Shown: piece after piece, positions 23,601 to 30,619 of the stretch | Numbering within the stretch: the first letter of the stretch is position 1 | Layout: each line of letters begins with the position of its first letter | Origin: an uncultured Eubacteriales bacterium | Lineage (GTDB): Bacteria > Bacillota > Clostridia > Oscillospirales > CAG-382 | DNA: 30,619 nt | Assembly (NCBI GenBank): GCA_900546385.1 | Contig: URCT01000018.1 | Coordinates: 1-30,619, forward strand | Reading direction: 5' to 3' | Notes under the pieces: model-generated | Told to the model about the DNA's origin: nothing | Seen by the model: the letters and a program-made list of their open reading frames with translations, nothing else | Database searches by the model: none | Translations under genes and position numbers: made by a program

Positions 23601-25247
23601 CATTTCCGCCTTTTTGGATAAAGCGTTGCTCATGGAAAAGAGAATGTAATACGGCCGCTCGTTTTTTAAGTCGGTATCGTTTAACCGTGCCCGGTAATCG
23701 ATGACTTTTTCGAAATAGGCGGAAACCTCTTTTAACTCATCGGCGTTGGTGGCGATAAAACGGAATTTATTGTCGTCGTTCCACACGTGCGGCAGCCACT
23801 TGACAAAACCAAACCGATTTCGGTCGGCTTCGTCAAACAGAAAAACAAATTTTACCTCATCGTAGCTGTATAAAGCGGCAAGCTGCAGGATGATGCCCTT
23901 GGCGAATTCGAAAATCCGGTCTTTGGGGCCGATGACACCGGAAATATAGTTGTCGAAAAGGGAGAGGGTGATGGGGATATCCGATAAGATGTGCTCACTT
24001 TTGCAAAGCGCAAACATTTCTTGCTGAAGCGTGTCGTCGTCGAGCGTGAAGCGTTGTTCCGGGCAGGAGATCTCGGCATCGAGCAGTCCGTTGCCGTGAC
24101 CGATGCGGATTTTCAGAAAATCGTTCTGTCCGAGCTCTCTGTCCCAAAGATTGCGCTTTGTGCGTAAAATGCGCACTTCGCAGTTCTCAATGGCTTCGAA
24201 ATTCTCGTTTAGGATATCTTTTTGCAGCAGGCAGGCATCGTTTATCTGCCCGGCCATTTCCGCCAAATAGGCGCGGTATTTGGTTTGCCGGAGGTTTTCT
24301 TTCTTTTTGCGCGCATTTTTTCCGTACATTCTGGTCACGGTCGGCATGAGAACGGTTCCGGCAAGCATACTGCCGCCCATGATCATAGAGGTGATGTTGG
24401 CGGAAGCGATGGCCGTGGACAGCGTGACAACCGACATCATGCCCATGGCGATGGAGGAACCCATGGCAAGAAACCAAGGCATCTCATCGGTGACCGGGCT
24501 GGCAGGCGGCGCATCGATTTGGAATTTTGCAGTTTCGATCTCCCGCTTGAAACGCGGCGAACGGTAGAAGAACGGCTTTTCCGCAAGCTCAAAAGCGTAA
24601 TCGCTTTGCGGATCGGCCGGCAGGACGGGCTGTTTTACATACGGCATGAGCTTGCCGGAAACCGAAACGTTGCCGTCCGGATTGTTGATTGCTAACATGG
24701 ATTGCCCGACAATGATCTTCAAACCCATCACAAAAATCAGATCACCGACTGACAACGCTTGCTGTGAAACGCGTCTGCCGTTGACAAACGTGCCGTTGGT
24801 GCTGCCGTTGTCCTGAATGAACCAAGAGCCGTTTCTGTAAGTGAGAACCAAATGGTTGGCGGATATAAACGGACAGGCAAAGCAAATGTCATTTTGCTCG
24901 GCACGGCCGATAAAGACGGAGCATTCGCCGGGCACTAAATATTTGGAGAAAGCCGCCCGATTGCGCGTGACCGGCTCGGCAAATACAATGACCTTTTCCA
25001 AATTGGTTTTGCACAGCGTGTAAATGCCCATTTCCGACAGTACGGCTTGGTTAACGGCGGTATGACCGGCATCGAAAAGCTTTACCTGACGGTTGGCGTG
25101 CAGCACCCAGGCGTTGTCGGTGCCTTCGATGGTCGCAAGCTTATTTTCGCCGGTATCGGTGGTTTCGTATAACCAGAATTGTCCCTTGATTTTTTCCGGC
25201 AACGAGAGACTGCGAAGGTGATTTTGGTTTATGACAGAAATGATCAT
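20679..25247 (-). CDS. essC: EssC-type T7SS ATPase with N-terminal FHA domain
   Basis: A 1522-residue motor of type VII secretion. An FHA domain covers about residues 108-182 (FIGRAEQND with R115, ISANHLVL with S129 and H132, GSTNGTFVNG with N151). Two membrane helices lie at about 258-301. The first FtsK domain has Walker A GMTGSGKS (700-707) and Walker B LFIISDEFAEL. The second has Walker A GASGSGKTT (about 1042-1050) but its Walker B reads FLVVAIHNF, without acidic residues. The third (from about 1290) has no usable Walker A (LSAGTEYQG). Length and domain order match EssC. It lies 46 bp after the kinase gene, with an AAGGA site, and is coupled to esaB. Confidence 0.95.
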   Translation of the reverse strand: MIISVINQNHLRSLSLPEKIKGQFWLYETTDTGENKLATIEGTDNAWVLHANRQVKLFDAGHTAVNQAVLSEMGIYTLCKTNLEKVIVFAEPVTRNRAAFSKYLVPGECSVFIGRAEQNDICFACPFISANHLVLTYRNGSWFIQDNGSTNGTFVNGRRVSQQALSVGDLIFVMGLKIIVGQSMLAINNPDGNVSVSGKLMPYVKQPVLPADPQSDYAFELAEKPFFYRSPRFKREIETAKFQIDAPPASPVTDEMPWFLAMGSSIAMGMMSVVTLSTAIASANITSMIMGGSMLAGTVLMPTVTRMYGKNARKKKENLRQTKYRAYLAEMAGQINDACLLQKDILNENFEAIENCEVRILRTKRNLWDRELGQNDFLKIRIGHGNGLLDAEISCPEQRFTLDDDTLQQEMFALCKSEHILSDIPITLSLFDNYISGVIGPKDRIFEFAKGIILQLAALYSYDEVKFVFLFDEADRNRFGFVKWLPHVWNDDNKFRFIATNADELKEVSAYFEKVIDYRARLNDTDLKNERPYYILFSMSNALSKKAEMLKILLGQSQNLHISVVTFSDSLRNLPKECSLVTELFEADENGKLFDKNDTSGKYTVFTPDIFLTHDPYDLSTVLANIKLDIAGSRYKLPNMLTFMDLFGVGNTEHLNVLTRWKENDPTKSLQAAVGVNTNGDPFLLDLHEKFHGPHGLIAGMTGSGKSEFIITYILSLAVNYHPHEVAFILIDYKGGGMAKSFENLPHTVGIITNLDGSAIKRSLVSIESELRRRQKIFAEVSKQIGVSNIDIYKCQKLYREGAVSEPLQHLFIISDEFAELKTQQPEFMAQLISAARIGRSLGVHLVLATQKPSGVVDDQIWSNSRFRVCLKVQERADSMDMLKRPDAAELTNTGRFYLQVGYNELFELGQSAWSGASYCPTDHFVVPKDDSITVIDTNGHILKQVKPDKRGDAYRHAPKQLDAITEYLNEIAREEGIQTSPLWLPTLPAVILLDTLRQKYGTTAEKFVLRPIIGEYDDPARQRQNVLRLALSEEGNTLIYGASGSGKTTFLSTMVYSLIQEHTPEEVQLYLLDFASETLKAFAAAPHIGDVILAHEAEKVNNLFKMLLSEMQKRKKLFTDYGGDYASYIKLSGKTLPFLVVAIHNFAAFTENYEDKEEVIAHLSREGAKYGICFVLTALGTGAVRFRLLQNFPCQLALQLNDPSDYPTIVGKTDGLLPSKCKGRGLIRLDTLYEFQTAVITKEAAPAIFIQNACRKLAAEWTGETAPRVPILPERVTVDFLREYYLPKQPLSIPVGVETGSLNVHRFPFGESYINLILSAGTEYQGFVSDFITLFEACTAYDGIVLDAAGTIDADAGKLNVYTGSKALEEQVSLLFEAFRDKNNAYKEALERGETPETYETFLVVIHSLAKLREGLSDLGKEKLSLILERGTIAYNMFILIADQAKNISSVSFEKWYTSQVSPSSGLWIGGGITEQYQMKPAKVTRDMYDDLTEEFGYALNRGRCCKLKFVNQKEDDEDES

Positions 25248-25293
25248 AACGCGGTCCTTTCAGGTTGATGGGGAGACTTTCGGTGCAGGGCTG

Positions 25294-27309
25294 TTAATCC
25301 TGCCCCTGCCGGACATCCAAAAGTGCTGCTAAATCATCCAAAGCTTTTTCAGTATTATTCAAAAGTTCTTCGGAAACATCGATATCAAGAATGTTTAGAT
25401 TGCCGTTGATGAAATAGTATGCTTTCACTTTCTGGTCGGAATTGTTTTCGATCTCAAAGGTAAAGAAAACCGGCAAGTCATCCCATTCACCGAGCAGCTG
25501 TTCGTCGTTAACCGTGTAGCCCATTTTCTTGCGGGTTATTTGCCACAAGTTTTGATTTTTCGGCGATAATCCGATGTTGTCTTTGTAGCCTGCGCTGTAA
25601 TAAATCACATAGGAGTATTTGTTGCTATTGTTGGAAAGGGCGGCACCTTTTAAAAGATCCGGTTGCTCCTCCGGTATGCCAACAAGCGTGTACCGGACAT
25701 TGCCGGTCAGCTGTCCGTTTTCATATTCGGTCTCTTGACGGACAACGCCCCAAAGGAGTTCCTCTTCTTCTTGCCAACCGTCGGTGGTTTTTTCGGCGGC
25801 TAAGACGTATTGAACTTCATCGGATTCCGGATCCAGAGTTACTTTTGTGCGCTTATATGTTTGTTGTTGTATGCCGTCTACATATTGGTGAGCTATTTCC
25901 TTATAGGTATCACGGTCGAAATCGTCGATAACCCATTCTACGTCGCCCATGGTACTTGCCGGTTCGGTATAGCCATTCGGTTTGCCATCCACATAAAGAA
26001 TGTACGTCAAATCAATCGTTTGGGTAATGAGATCCTTTTTTAGATACATTTGCATGTCGTGACCATCGAATTCTTTTTTTGTTTTATCAGTTTTTATATT
26101 TCCGGTAGGCTGTCCATCAGCATCAATTTCTCTGGAAGTAATAGCATAAAACGGGTACTTTTTTTCATATTCGCCGGTAACCTCCACCCAATGCGTTTCG
26201 CCATTGGCCGAAGCCGATTGCTCCGGCTGTGTATCCACCGGCTGTGTATCCGGCTTGACAGCGGGTTGGGAATTGTTTTTCAGATACAGCACCGCGGTTG
26301 TGACACCGGCGGCAAGCACCACGGCTGCCAAAACGGCGGCAAGGGCGATGCCTTTTTTCCGCGGCCGCGGTTGGTCGACGCTTCCGCCAAGTGCAAGAGC
26401 CTCTAAAGCCTCACGCATCTGCGTGGCCGAAGAAAACCGCGCATCGGGATTTCCTTGGCAGGCTTGCAGAATGACTTGGGCGAACGCAGGATTGGCATTG
26501 ACCGGCGGAAGCGGCATTTCGCCGCATAAACGCCGCTTGATGGTGTTTTCGCTGTCGTTGTAGCCGATGGGTGCCGGAGCCGGCGGCAGGAACGGAATCC
26601 GGCCGTTGTTCATGAGCTTATAAAGCACAATGCCGAGCGAAAAAATATCGGCACGCGCATCATAAACACTGTCGCGATAGACCTCGGGCGCCATGTAATC
26701 ATACGTCCCTTTTTTGGATAGCTCACGACAGCTGGCTTCTAAGTGGCGTGCAACGCCGAAATCGCCTAATTTATAGTCGCCGTGCTCCGAAACAAAGATG
26801 TTGGAGGGCTTGATATCGCGGTGAATGATATTTTCTTTGGCACAAACCTCTAATGCCCGGCACATATCGATGCCTAAGCGAATGACGTCCGCTTCGGTCG
26901 GCGGATAGGTGGTATAGTAGGTATTTAAGGGCGTCAAAAGCTCCATGCGGATGAGAATGTCGCACCCGATGCCGTTGGCATGGTCGCGGATCTCGTGATC
27001 CTCGTAGCTTACAATGTTGGTGCAACCCTTTAACCGTTCCATCAGAATGAATTCTTTGGAAACCTCTTTGGCAACATCCTTGTAATAGTGCGTCATTTCC
27101 TCGTGGCTCATGGAGTCAAATCCCATGGTGTTGCCGCTGTTTTTGTACGGCACCGTGATGATTTTCATGGCAGACGTATAAACGCCGCTGATGTCGCTTT
27201 TCTCGATCTCAAAGCATTTGCCGAAGGAGCCTTCACCGATAAAACGTTTGATGTGCCAAGAGCCGAAAAACGGTTCAAGTGTCTGATAGTAAGTATAGTA
27301 GGTATCCAT
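25294..27309 (-). CDS. Membrane Ser/Thr protein kinase (Hanks type) of the T7SS locus
   Basis: A 671-residue protein with an intact kinase domain (about 15-305): G-loop GEGSFG (25-30), AMKII lysine (K49), IIHRDIKPSN (HRD 163-165), DFG (183-185) and GTYDYMAPE in the activation region. One membrane helix lies at about 320-343. A 330-residue domain outside the membrane follows and has no PASTA repeats; it is Tyr/Asp-rich with several GQ(P)TG-like turns (ADGQPTGNIK, ENGQLTGNVR). The layout is that of EssB, but EssB is a pseudokinase. It would phosphorylate Thr residues that the EssC FHA domain could read. The PP2C gene is 29 bp upstream. Confidence 0.92.
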   Translation of the reverse strand: MDTYYTYYQTLEPFFGSWHIKRFIGEGSFGKCFEIEKSDISGVYTSAMKIITVPYKNSGNTMGFDSMSHEEMTHYYKDVAKEVSKEFILMERLKGCTNIVSYEDHEIRDHANGIGCDILIRMELLTPLNTYYTTYPPTEADVIRLGIDMCRALEVCAKENIIHRDIKPSNIFVSEHGDYKLGDFGVARHLEASCRELSKKGTYDYMAPEVYRDSVYDARADIFSLGIVLYKLMNNGRIPFLPPAPAPIGYNDSENTIKRRLCGEMPLPPVNANPAFAQVILQACQGNPDARFSSATQMREALEALALGGSVDQPRPRKKGIALAAVLAAVVLAAGVTTAVLYLKNNSQPAVKPDTQPVDTQPEQSASANGETHWVEVTGEYEKKYPFYAITSREIDADGQPTGNIKTDKTKKEFDGHDMQMYLKKDLITQTIDLTYILYVDGKPNGYTEPASTMGDVEWVIDDFDRDTYKEIAHQYVDGIQQQTYKRTKVTLDPESDEVQYVLAAEKTTDGWQEEEELLWGVVRQETEYENGQLTGNVRYTLVGIPEEQPDLLKGAALSNNSNKYSYVIYYSAGYKDNIGLSPKNQNLWQITRKKMGYTVNDEQLLGEWDDLPVFFTFEIENNSDQKVKAYYFINGNLNILDIDVSEELLNNTEKALDDLAALLDVRQGQD

Positions 27310-27338
27310 TCTGTCATCCTCGTCTGTATGTTTTTGAT

Positions 27339-28106
27339 TTACCGTACATCTACCACCAAAGCCGTTACATTGTCTTTGGAGCCGTTTGCAAGGGCATAAT
27401 CCACCAAACGACGGCAGGCGGTTTTGGCGGAACGGGTATTGTCGGAAAGGATCTCGTTCAAAACGAGCGTATCCGCACTGTCGGAAAGACCGTCACTGCA
27501 TAAGAGAAAACGGTCGCCCGGCTGAAGGGAAAACGGCGCGCTTTTGTATGGCTCAATGACGAATTCTTCTTCAAAAATGCCGATATGCTGGGTCAGCGTG
27601 TGCCGGGAGCGGTCGGTTTTTGCCTGCTCGGGCGTGAGACAGCCCATGTTGACCATGCGTTGGGCGCTGGTGTGATCGACGGATAACTGACAAAGCTCCT
27701 TGTTCCGGCACAGATAGACGCGGCTGTCGCCAATGTTGTAAACAACGGCTGTGCGGCCGCTTATGCATATGAGCGCGGCGGTCGAACCGCTTTTTAAGTT
27801 GTCGTGCTCGCGGATGTAATCGCATACCAAGTTGTTGGCTTGTTCAAAATAGGGCAGAAAGTCTGTAATGTCATGACCTTGGAAATCCTCCAAAAGCCGT
27901 GCGCAAAGGTAAGAGGCAACATAGCCGTTGTGTTCGCCGCCCATCCCGTCGCAAACGGCATAAATGCCGTAATCCGCGGTGCGGTTCTCATGGCTTTCCT
28001 CGTCGGAACACGCCTGTTCCTTGTAGCTTCCGTTGAGATAATAGCTGTCCTCGTTTACCAAACGCGTATTGCCGGTGGCGGTTAAGGCCGCACTGTTTAA
28101 TTCCAT
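27339..28106 (-). CDS. PP2C-type Ser/Thr protein phosphatase of the T7SS locus
   Basis: A 255-residue cytoplasmic metal-dependent phosphatase. The PP2C motifs follow in order: TRLVNEDSYY (residues 14-23), AVCDGMGGEHNG (50-61), LKSGSTAAL, YNIGDSRVYL, LLCSDGLSD and DNVTALVV. It would reverse the action of the kinase encoded 29 bp downstream, the usual kinase-phosphatase pairing. As the first gene after a consensus promoter it opens the operon that continues through kinase, essC and esaB. AAGGAG precedes the ATG. Confidence 0.94.
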   Translation of the reverse strand: MELNSAALTATGNTRLVNEDSYYLNGSYKEQACSDEESHENRTADYGIYAVCDGMGGEHNGYVASYLCARLLEDFQGHDITDFLPYFEQANNLVCDYIREHDNLKSGSTAALICISGRTAVVYNIGDSRVYLCRNKELCQLSVDHTSAQRMVNMGCLTPEQAKTDRSRHTLTQHIGIFEEEFVIEPYKSAPFSLQPGDRFLLCSDGLSDSADTLVLNEILSDNTRSAKTACRRLVDYALANGSKDNVTALVVDVR

Positions 28107-28123
28107 AGGGTCTCCTTGTTCCG

Positions 28124-28155
28124 CAGCCGAAAGAACCGATAACGGTCGTCGGCTG
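28124..28155 (-). promoter_or_regulatory. Leader hairpin upstream of the PP2C gene
   Basis: CAGCCGA (28124-28130) pairs with TCGGCTG (28149-28155), with an inner ACCG/CGGT stem. It lies in the 100-nt leader between promoter and ribosome site. No known riboswitch class is recognised. Confidence 0.5.
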
Positions 28156-28214
28156 TTTGACTGTGCAAAAAATATGTCGTTAAATTGAGAATTTTACGAA
28201 AAAAGTTCAAATTT

Positions 28215-28243
28215 ATTATAACATCGTCCGAAAGGTTTGTCAA
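28215..28243 (-). promoter_or_regulatory. Consensus sigma-A promoter for the phosphatase-kinase-essC-esaB operon
   Basis: Minus-strand TTGACA (28238-28243), a 17-bp spacer and TATAAT (28215-28220). It lies 35 bp after the stop of the FAD oxidoreductase gene and marks the right boundary of the T7SS locus. Confidence 0.9.
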
Positions 28244-28277
28244 CCGTCAATCGACAAAAATTTCTTTCGGCGATCCG

Positions 28278-29480
28278 TTAACCGTTTTGTGGCGGAAACG
28301 TGCCGATTGGCAGCTTTTCCTGCAATTTTCCGAGATCGCTTGCGGCAAAAGCGGCAAAATCGTCCGTCATGGCGGCGGCACGGCCGGCGGCCTCGCCGCT
28401 GACGGCACAAACCGGGATCACGCGCGTGATATCCCACATCGCGTCGGTGACCGAAATGTTGCGCCCGGCGCAAATGAGATTTTTCACCTTTTTGCCGTAC
28501 AGCGTCCCAAACGGCAGCTTGTAGACCGGGCCGCGCTTACGCCAATCGGAGAACATACCGACCGCGTCGGGAAATTCCTTGAACATTTCGGTATCATCCA
28601 TGGTGTAAATGCCGTCGATGCGGCGCGTCATGCGGATCTGCGGAACGGTCGGCAGGGTGATCGGCACATAGGACGGATCTTTCTGCTTACTTTCCAGAAT
28701 GCTTGCAAGCATTTGTTCATGCGCCGCCTGCGTCATTTCGGAAAGCTCGGCTCCGTCAAGACCGGTAAAGCGGCGTGCGATGAGCGGCTTTTGCTCGTTG
28801 CCGGTCTTTTGCTTGTCCGGAATGTCGGAAAAGCCGAGCATCCGAAGCTCCGGCGCGCCGTTTTTGATGAAATAATGCCAAGCGGCAAGTACATTGCCTT
28901 GCGAAAACGTTACGGTTCCGGCGTCGGCAAGCTTGCAGATATCCGCATCGCCCGTGCAGTCGACGACGCTTTTCGAAACGCCGACAGCATACCGGCCGGA
29001 TTTGTTTTCCACAATCAGCGCATCGATTTTGCCGTCTGTCTTGTGAGCGGCACAAACGGTCGTGCCGTATAAAATCTTCACACCGCTTTTTAACAACAGC
29101 TTTTCGGCTTCAAGCGCAAACAAATGCGCATTGTAGCGCACTTCGAACCGCTGTCCCTCGGCTTTTTCCGCATCTGTGCCGCCGTCAAGCCACGCGGTCG
29201 GATAGTTTGCTTCCGCGCCGTGGCAGATCGAAAGCCGGAACAATTCCTCGGCAATGCCGAACGAAACCTGATGGCCGCGTCCGTCGCACAAGGGCAGATA
29301 GATGGTGACAAGACCCAAGGTGGCAAGGCCGCCGAGCAAGAATTCGCGTTCGATTAACAGCACGTCCGCACCTTCGCGTGCGGCGGCAAGCGCGGCGGCA
29401 ATACCGGCGATACCGCCGCCGGCAACGATGACGGAATGGGTTTCGCGTACCGGTGTTTCAAGTTGTTCATGCAAAATCAT
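28278..29480 (-). CDS. FAD-dependent oxidoreductase (FAD_oxidored/PF12831-like)
   Basis: A 400-residue flavoprotein. The FAD dinucleotide motif GGGIAGIAAALAAAREGADV (about residues 21-40) is followed by LLIERE and LLGGLATLG. The middle contains VDCTGDADI and the C-terminal part LICAGRNISVTDAMW and RVIPVCAVSGEAAG, which are typical of this family. The substrate is unknown; relatives are often found near sugar or organic-acid genes. AAAGGAG precedes the ATG. It is divergent from an AraC-family regulator, which is the likely controller. No clear terminator separates it from the T7SS promoter. Confidence 0.88.
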   Translation of the reverse strand: MILHEQLETPVRETHSVIVAGGGIAGIAAALAAAREGADVLLIEREFLLGGLATLGLVTIYLPLCDGRGHQVSFGIAEELFRLSICHGAEANYPTAWLDGGTDAEKAEGQRFEVRYNAHLFALEAEKLLLKSGVKILYGTTVCAAHKTDGKIDALIVENKSGRYAVGVSKSVVDCTGDADICKLADAGTVTFSQGNVLAAWHYFIKNGAPELRMLGFSDIPDKQKTGNEQKPLIARRFTGLDGAELSEMTQAAHEQMLASILESKQKDPSYVPITLPTVPQIRMTRRIDGIYTMDDTEMFKEFPDAVGMFSDWRKRGPVYKLPFGTLYGKKVKNLICAGRNISVTDAMWDITRVIPVCAVSGEAAGRAAAMTDDFAAFAASDLGKLQEKLPIGTFPPQNG

Positions 29481-29512
29481 AAAAAAGACTCCTTTACAAT
29501 GGATATATACAA

Positions 29513-29547
29513 AGCCGCTTGACAGAGACAGGCAAAGCGGCTATAAT
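29513..29547 (+). promoter_or_regulatory. Consensus promoter of the AraC gene, embedded in an inverted repeat
   Basis: TTGACA (29519-29524), 17 bp and TATAAT (29542-29547). An 8-bp inverted repeat, AGCCGCTT (29513-29520) and AAGCGGCT (29535-29542), overlaps the first bases of both boxes. A regulator bound here would block the AraC promoter and lies in the divergent region facing the oxidoreductase gene. Confidence 0.8.
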
Positions 29548-29582
29548 GAAAGCGGAAAACTGTGTTGAAAGAGGGTGCTTAC

Positions 29583-30413
29583 ATGGCTGAAAAAGAGCGA
29601 AAGCTCGGACAATCCACGACCTATTTCCCGACGAAAGCCGGGTCGGAGCATTCGTTTCAAAACGGCGGCTATATCCATATCGAGCGAATTTTGGAGGGAA
29701 CACAGCTTTTTCGGGTATGCGGCCGGGAAAAACGGGTGTCTGCCGGGGATATCATTGTCATTCAACCGTATGACGATGTCTATTCGTATGCCGAAGAAGA
29801 CGGTGTGACACAAGGCTTTGTGTTTGATTCGCCGCAGTATTTTGACAAAATCGGCGTGCCGCCGTTGTTTCGGTTTGAGACGTTTGTCGGAAAAGATGAA
29901 ATGCTTGTGCGTTTGTGCGAAGCGGTGCAAGAGGAGTATGTCCATCAAAGCTCGTTTCATGAGACGGCACTCGGCGCACTGACCTCGCTGCTTGTGATCC
30001 GGCTGTACCGTTTTTACGGCGAAAAGGGAGTCGATTTGGCGGAAACGGCACACATGGCGCAAACGCGGAATTTCGGCAAACAGAAGGTTGTGCGCGAAGC
30101 GCTCGGGTATATTAACGAGAATTGTCAAAACGGCATCAGTTCGCGGGATATTGCCGCGTATGTCAATGTCAGTTTATCGTATTTGTGCCGTTGCTTTTCG
30201 GAGGTTTGCGGCGAAACGGTGCTTGACTATTCGGACAGGATCCGCTGTCGCAAGGCGCATGAGGATCTGACACTTGGGACGTTATCGGTCGGTGAAATCG
30301 CGGCAAAATATCATTTTTCGAGTTTATCGTATTTCAACCGGCGGTATCGGAAGTTTTATGGGACGAATCCGGCGACGACGTTAGCTGACGCCAAAGCGCG
30401 GCATCGCCAGTGA
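29583..30413 (+). CDS. AraC family transcriptional regulator
   Basis: A 276-residue regulator with an N-terminal cupin-like sensor (about 25-100; RVSAGDIIVIQPYD is a typical cupin turn) and a C-terminal AraC domain with two helix-turn-helix units: ISSRDIAAYVNVSLSYLCRC and LSVGEIAAKYHFSSLSYFNR, ending FYGTNPA. The ATG at 29583 has GAGGG upstream; a TTG at 29562 would add seven residues. It is divergent from the FAD oxidoreductase and likely controls that gene in response to a sugar-like or organic ligand. Confidence 0.92.
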   Translation: MAEKERKLGQSTTYFPTKAGSEHSFQNGGYIHIERILEGTQLFRVCGREKRVSAGDIIVIQPYDDVYSYAEEDGVTQGFVFDSPQYFDKIGVPPLFRFETFVGKDEMLVRLCEAVQEEYVHQSSFHETALGALTSLLVIRLYRFYGEKGVDLAETAHMAQTRNFGKQKVVREALGYINENCQNGISSRDIAAYVNVSLSYLCRCFSEVCGETVLDYSDRIRCRKAHEDLTLGTLSVGEIAAKYHFSSLSYFNRRYRKFYGTNPATTLADAKARHRQ

Positions 30414-30419
30414 AGCGTG

Positions 30420-30438
30420 GCGCGGTGGCGCGCTTTTT
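30420..30438 (+). terminator. Terminator after the AraC gene
   Basis: A GC-only 5-bp stem, GCGCG (30420-30424) with CGCGC (30429-30433), GTGG loop, followed by T5. Confidence 0.6.
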
Positions 30439-30609
30439 CGAGGTTTGGAAAACCTCGAAATCATTTGCACGCGAAACGTCCTGCCCGGCAGGGCGAACTT
30501 TCCGAAGGAAAGTTGCAAAGTTTTTTGCCCTACTTTTTGTACTTTACAAAAAGTAGGAAAAAGTTGCTCGGACGTGCAAAAAGTTGCCGGTGGCAAGTTT
30601 TTGTGCGTC
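30436..30609. repeat. Cluster of hairpins, probable repeated non-coding element
   Basis: Five inverted repeats follow each other in 174 bp: TTTCGAGGTTT/AAACCTCGAAA (30436-30460), CCTGC/GCAGG (30480-30492), AACTTTCC/GGAAAGTT (30496-30514), a perfect 12-bp stem CCTACTTTTTGT/ACAAAAAGTAGG (30529-30557), and an imperfect 18-bp stem closed by TTGCC/GGCAA (30571-30609). There is no coding capacity I can support. Such density suggests an interspersed repeat that continues past the window edge. Confidence 0.65.
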
Positions 30610-30619
30610 GGAGACCGCC

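Overview
The window comes from a spore-forming Gram-positive bacterium, most likely a gut-type member of the Clostridia (Oscillospirales-like). The grounds are a SpoIIP sporulation hydrolase, AGGAGG-type ribosome binding sites, many near-perfect sigma-A promoters with 17-bp spacers, a roughly 50% GC composition, and protein families typical of that group (DUF3793, CmpB-type permease, DUF4176, firmicute-style type VII secretion). The organism call is inference; no rRNA is present.

Left part (1-7000, mostly minus strand): two adjacent CobW/COG0523 GTPases, the first cut by the window edge and the second carrying a long His/Asp/Cys-rich metal-binding insert. Next come a small VbhA-like Fic antitoxin without a visible toxin, a GNAT acetyltransferase of the spermidine/thialysine type, a tandem pair of paralogous Gfo/Idh/MocA oxidoreductases, and a seryl-tRNA synthetase.

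Middle part (7000-14440, plus strand): manganese exporter MntP; SpoIIP with an unusually long N-terminal extension; a small CmpB-like membrane protein whose start codon directly follows a 15-bp hairpin stem; a DUF3793 plus flavodoxin operon whose promoter is followed by two GTTAGT-N4-ACTAAC palindromes (metal-repressor-like operators); a serC-serA serine biosynthesis operon; and a TetR regulator ending in a bidirectional terminator.

Right part (14463-28106, minus strand): a compact type VII secretion locus in two main transcription units. The first starts at a consensus promoter (28215-28243) and encodes a PP2C phosphatase, a membrane Ser/Thr kinase, an FHA-containing EssC ATPase and a YukD/EsaB ubiquitin-like protein. 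The second starts at another consensus promoter (20304-20332) and encodes two WXG100 proteins, then (after a hairpin that may act as an attenuator) a lipoprotein, a lipase-like effector, a Gly/Ser-rich protein, an LXG-like effector candidate, a DUF4176 protein and two more WXG100 proteins. No EsaA, EssA or EssB gene is seen. The single-pass kinase has the EssB layout (kinase fold, one membrane helix, extracytoplasmic domain) but with intact catalytic motifs. The two large cargo candidates share a module of about 76 residues, placed C-terminally in one and N-terminally in the other. This is the most interesting system in the window: a possibly phospho-regulated T7SS with effectors that share a relocatable targeting domain.

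Right end (28278-30619): an FAD-dependent oxidoreductase divergent from an AraC-family regulator, then a non-coding stretch packed with hairpins that looks like a repeated element.
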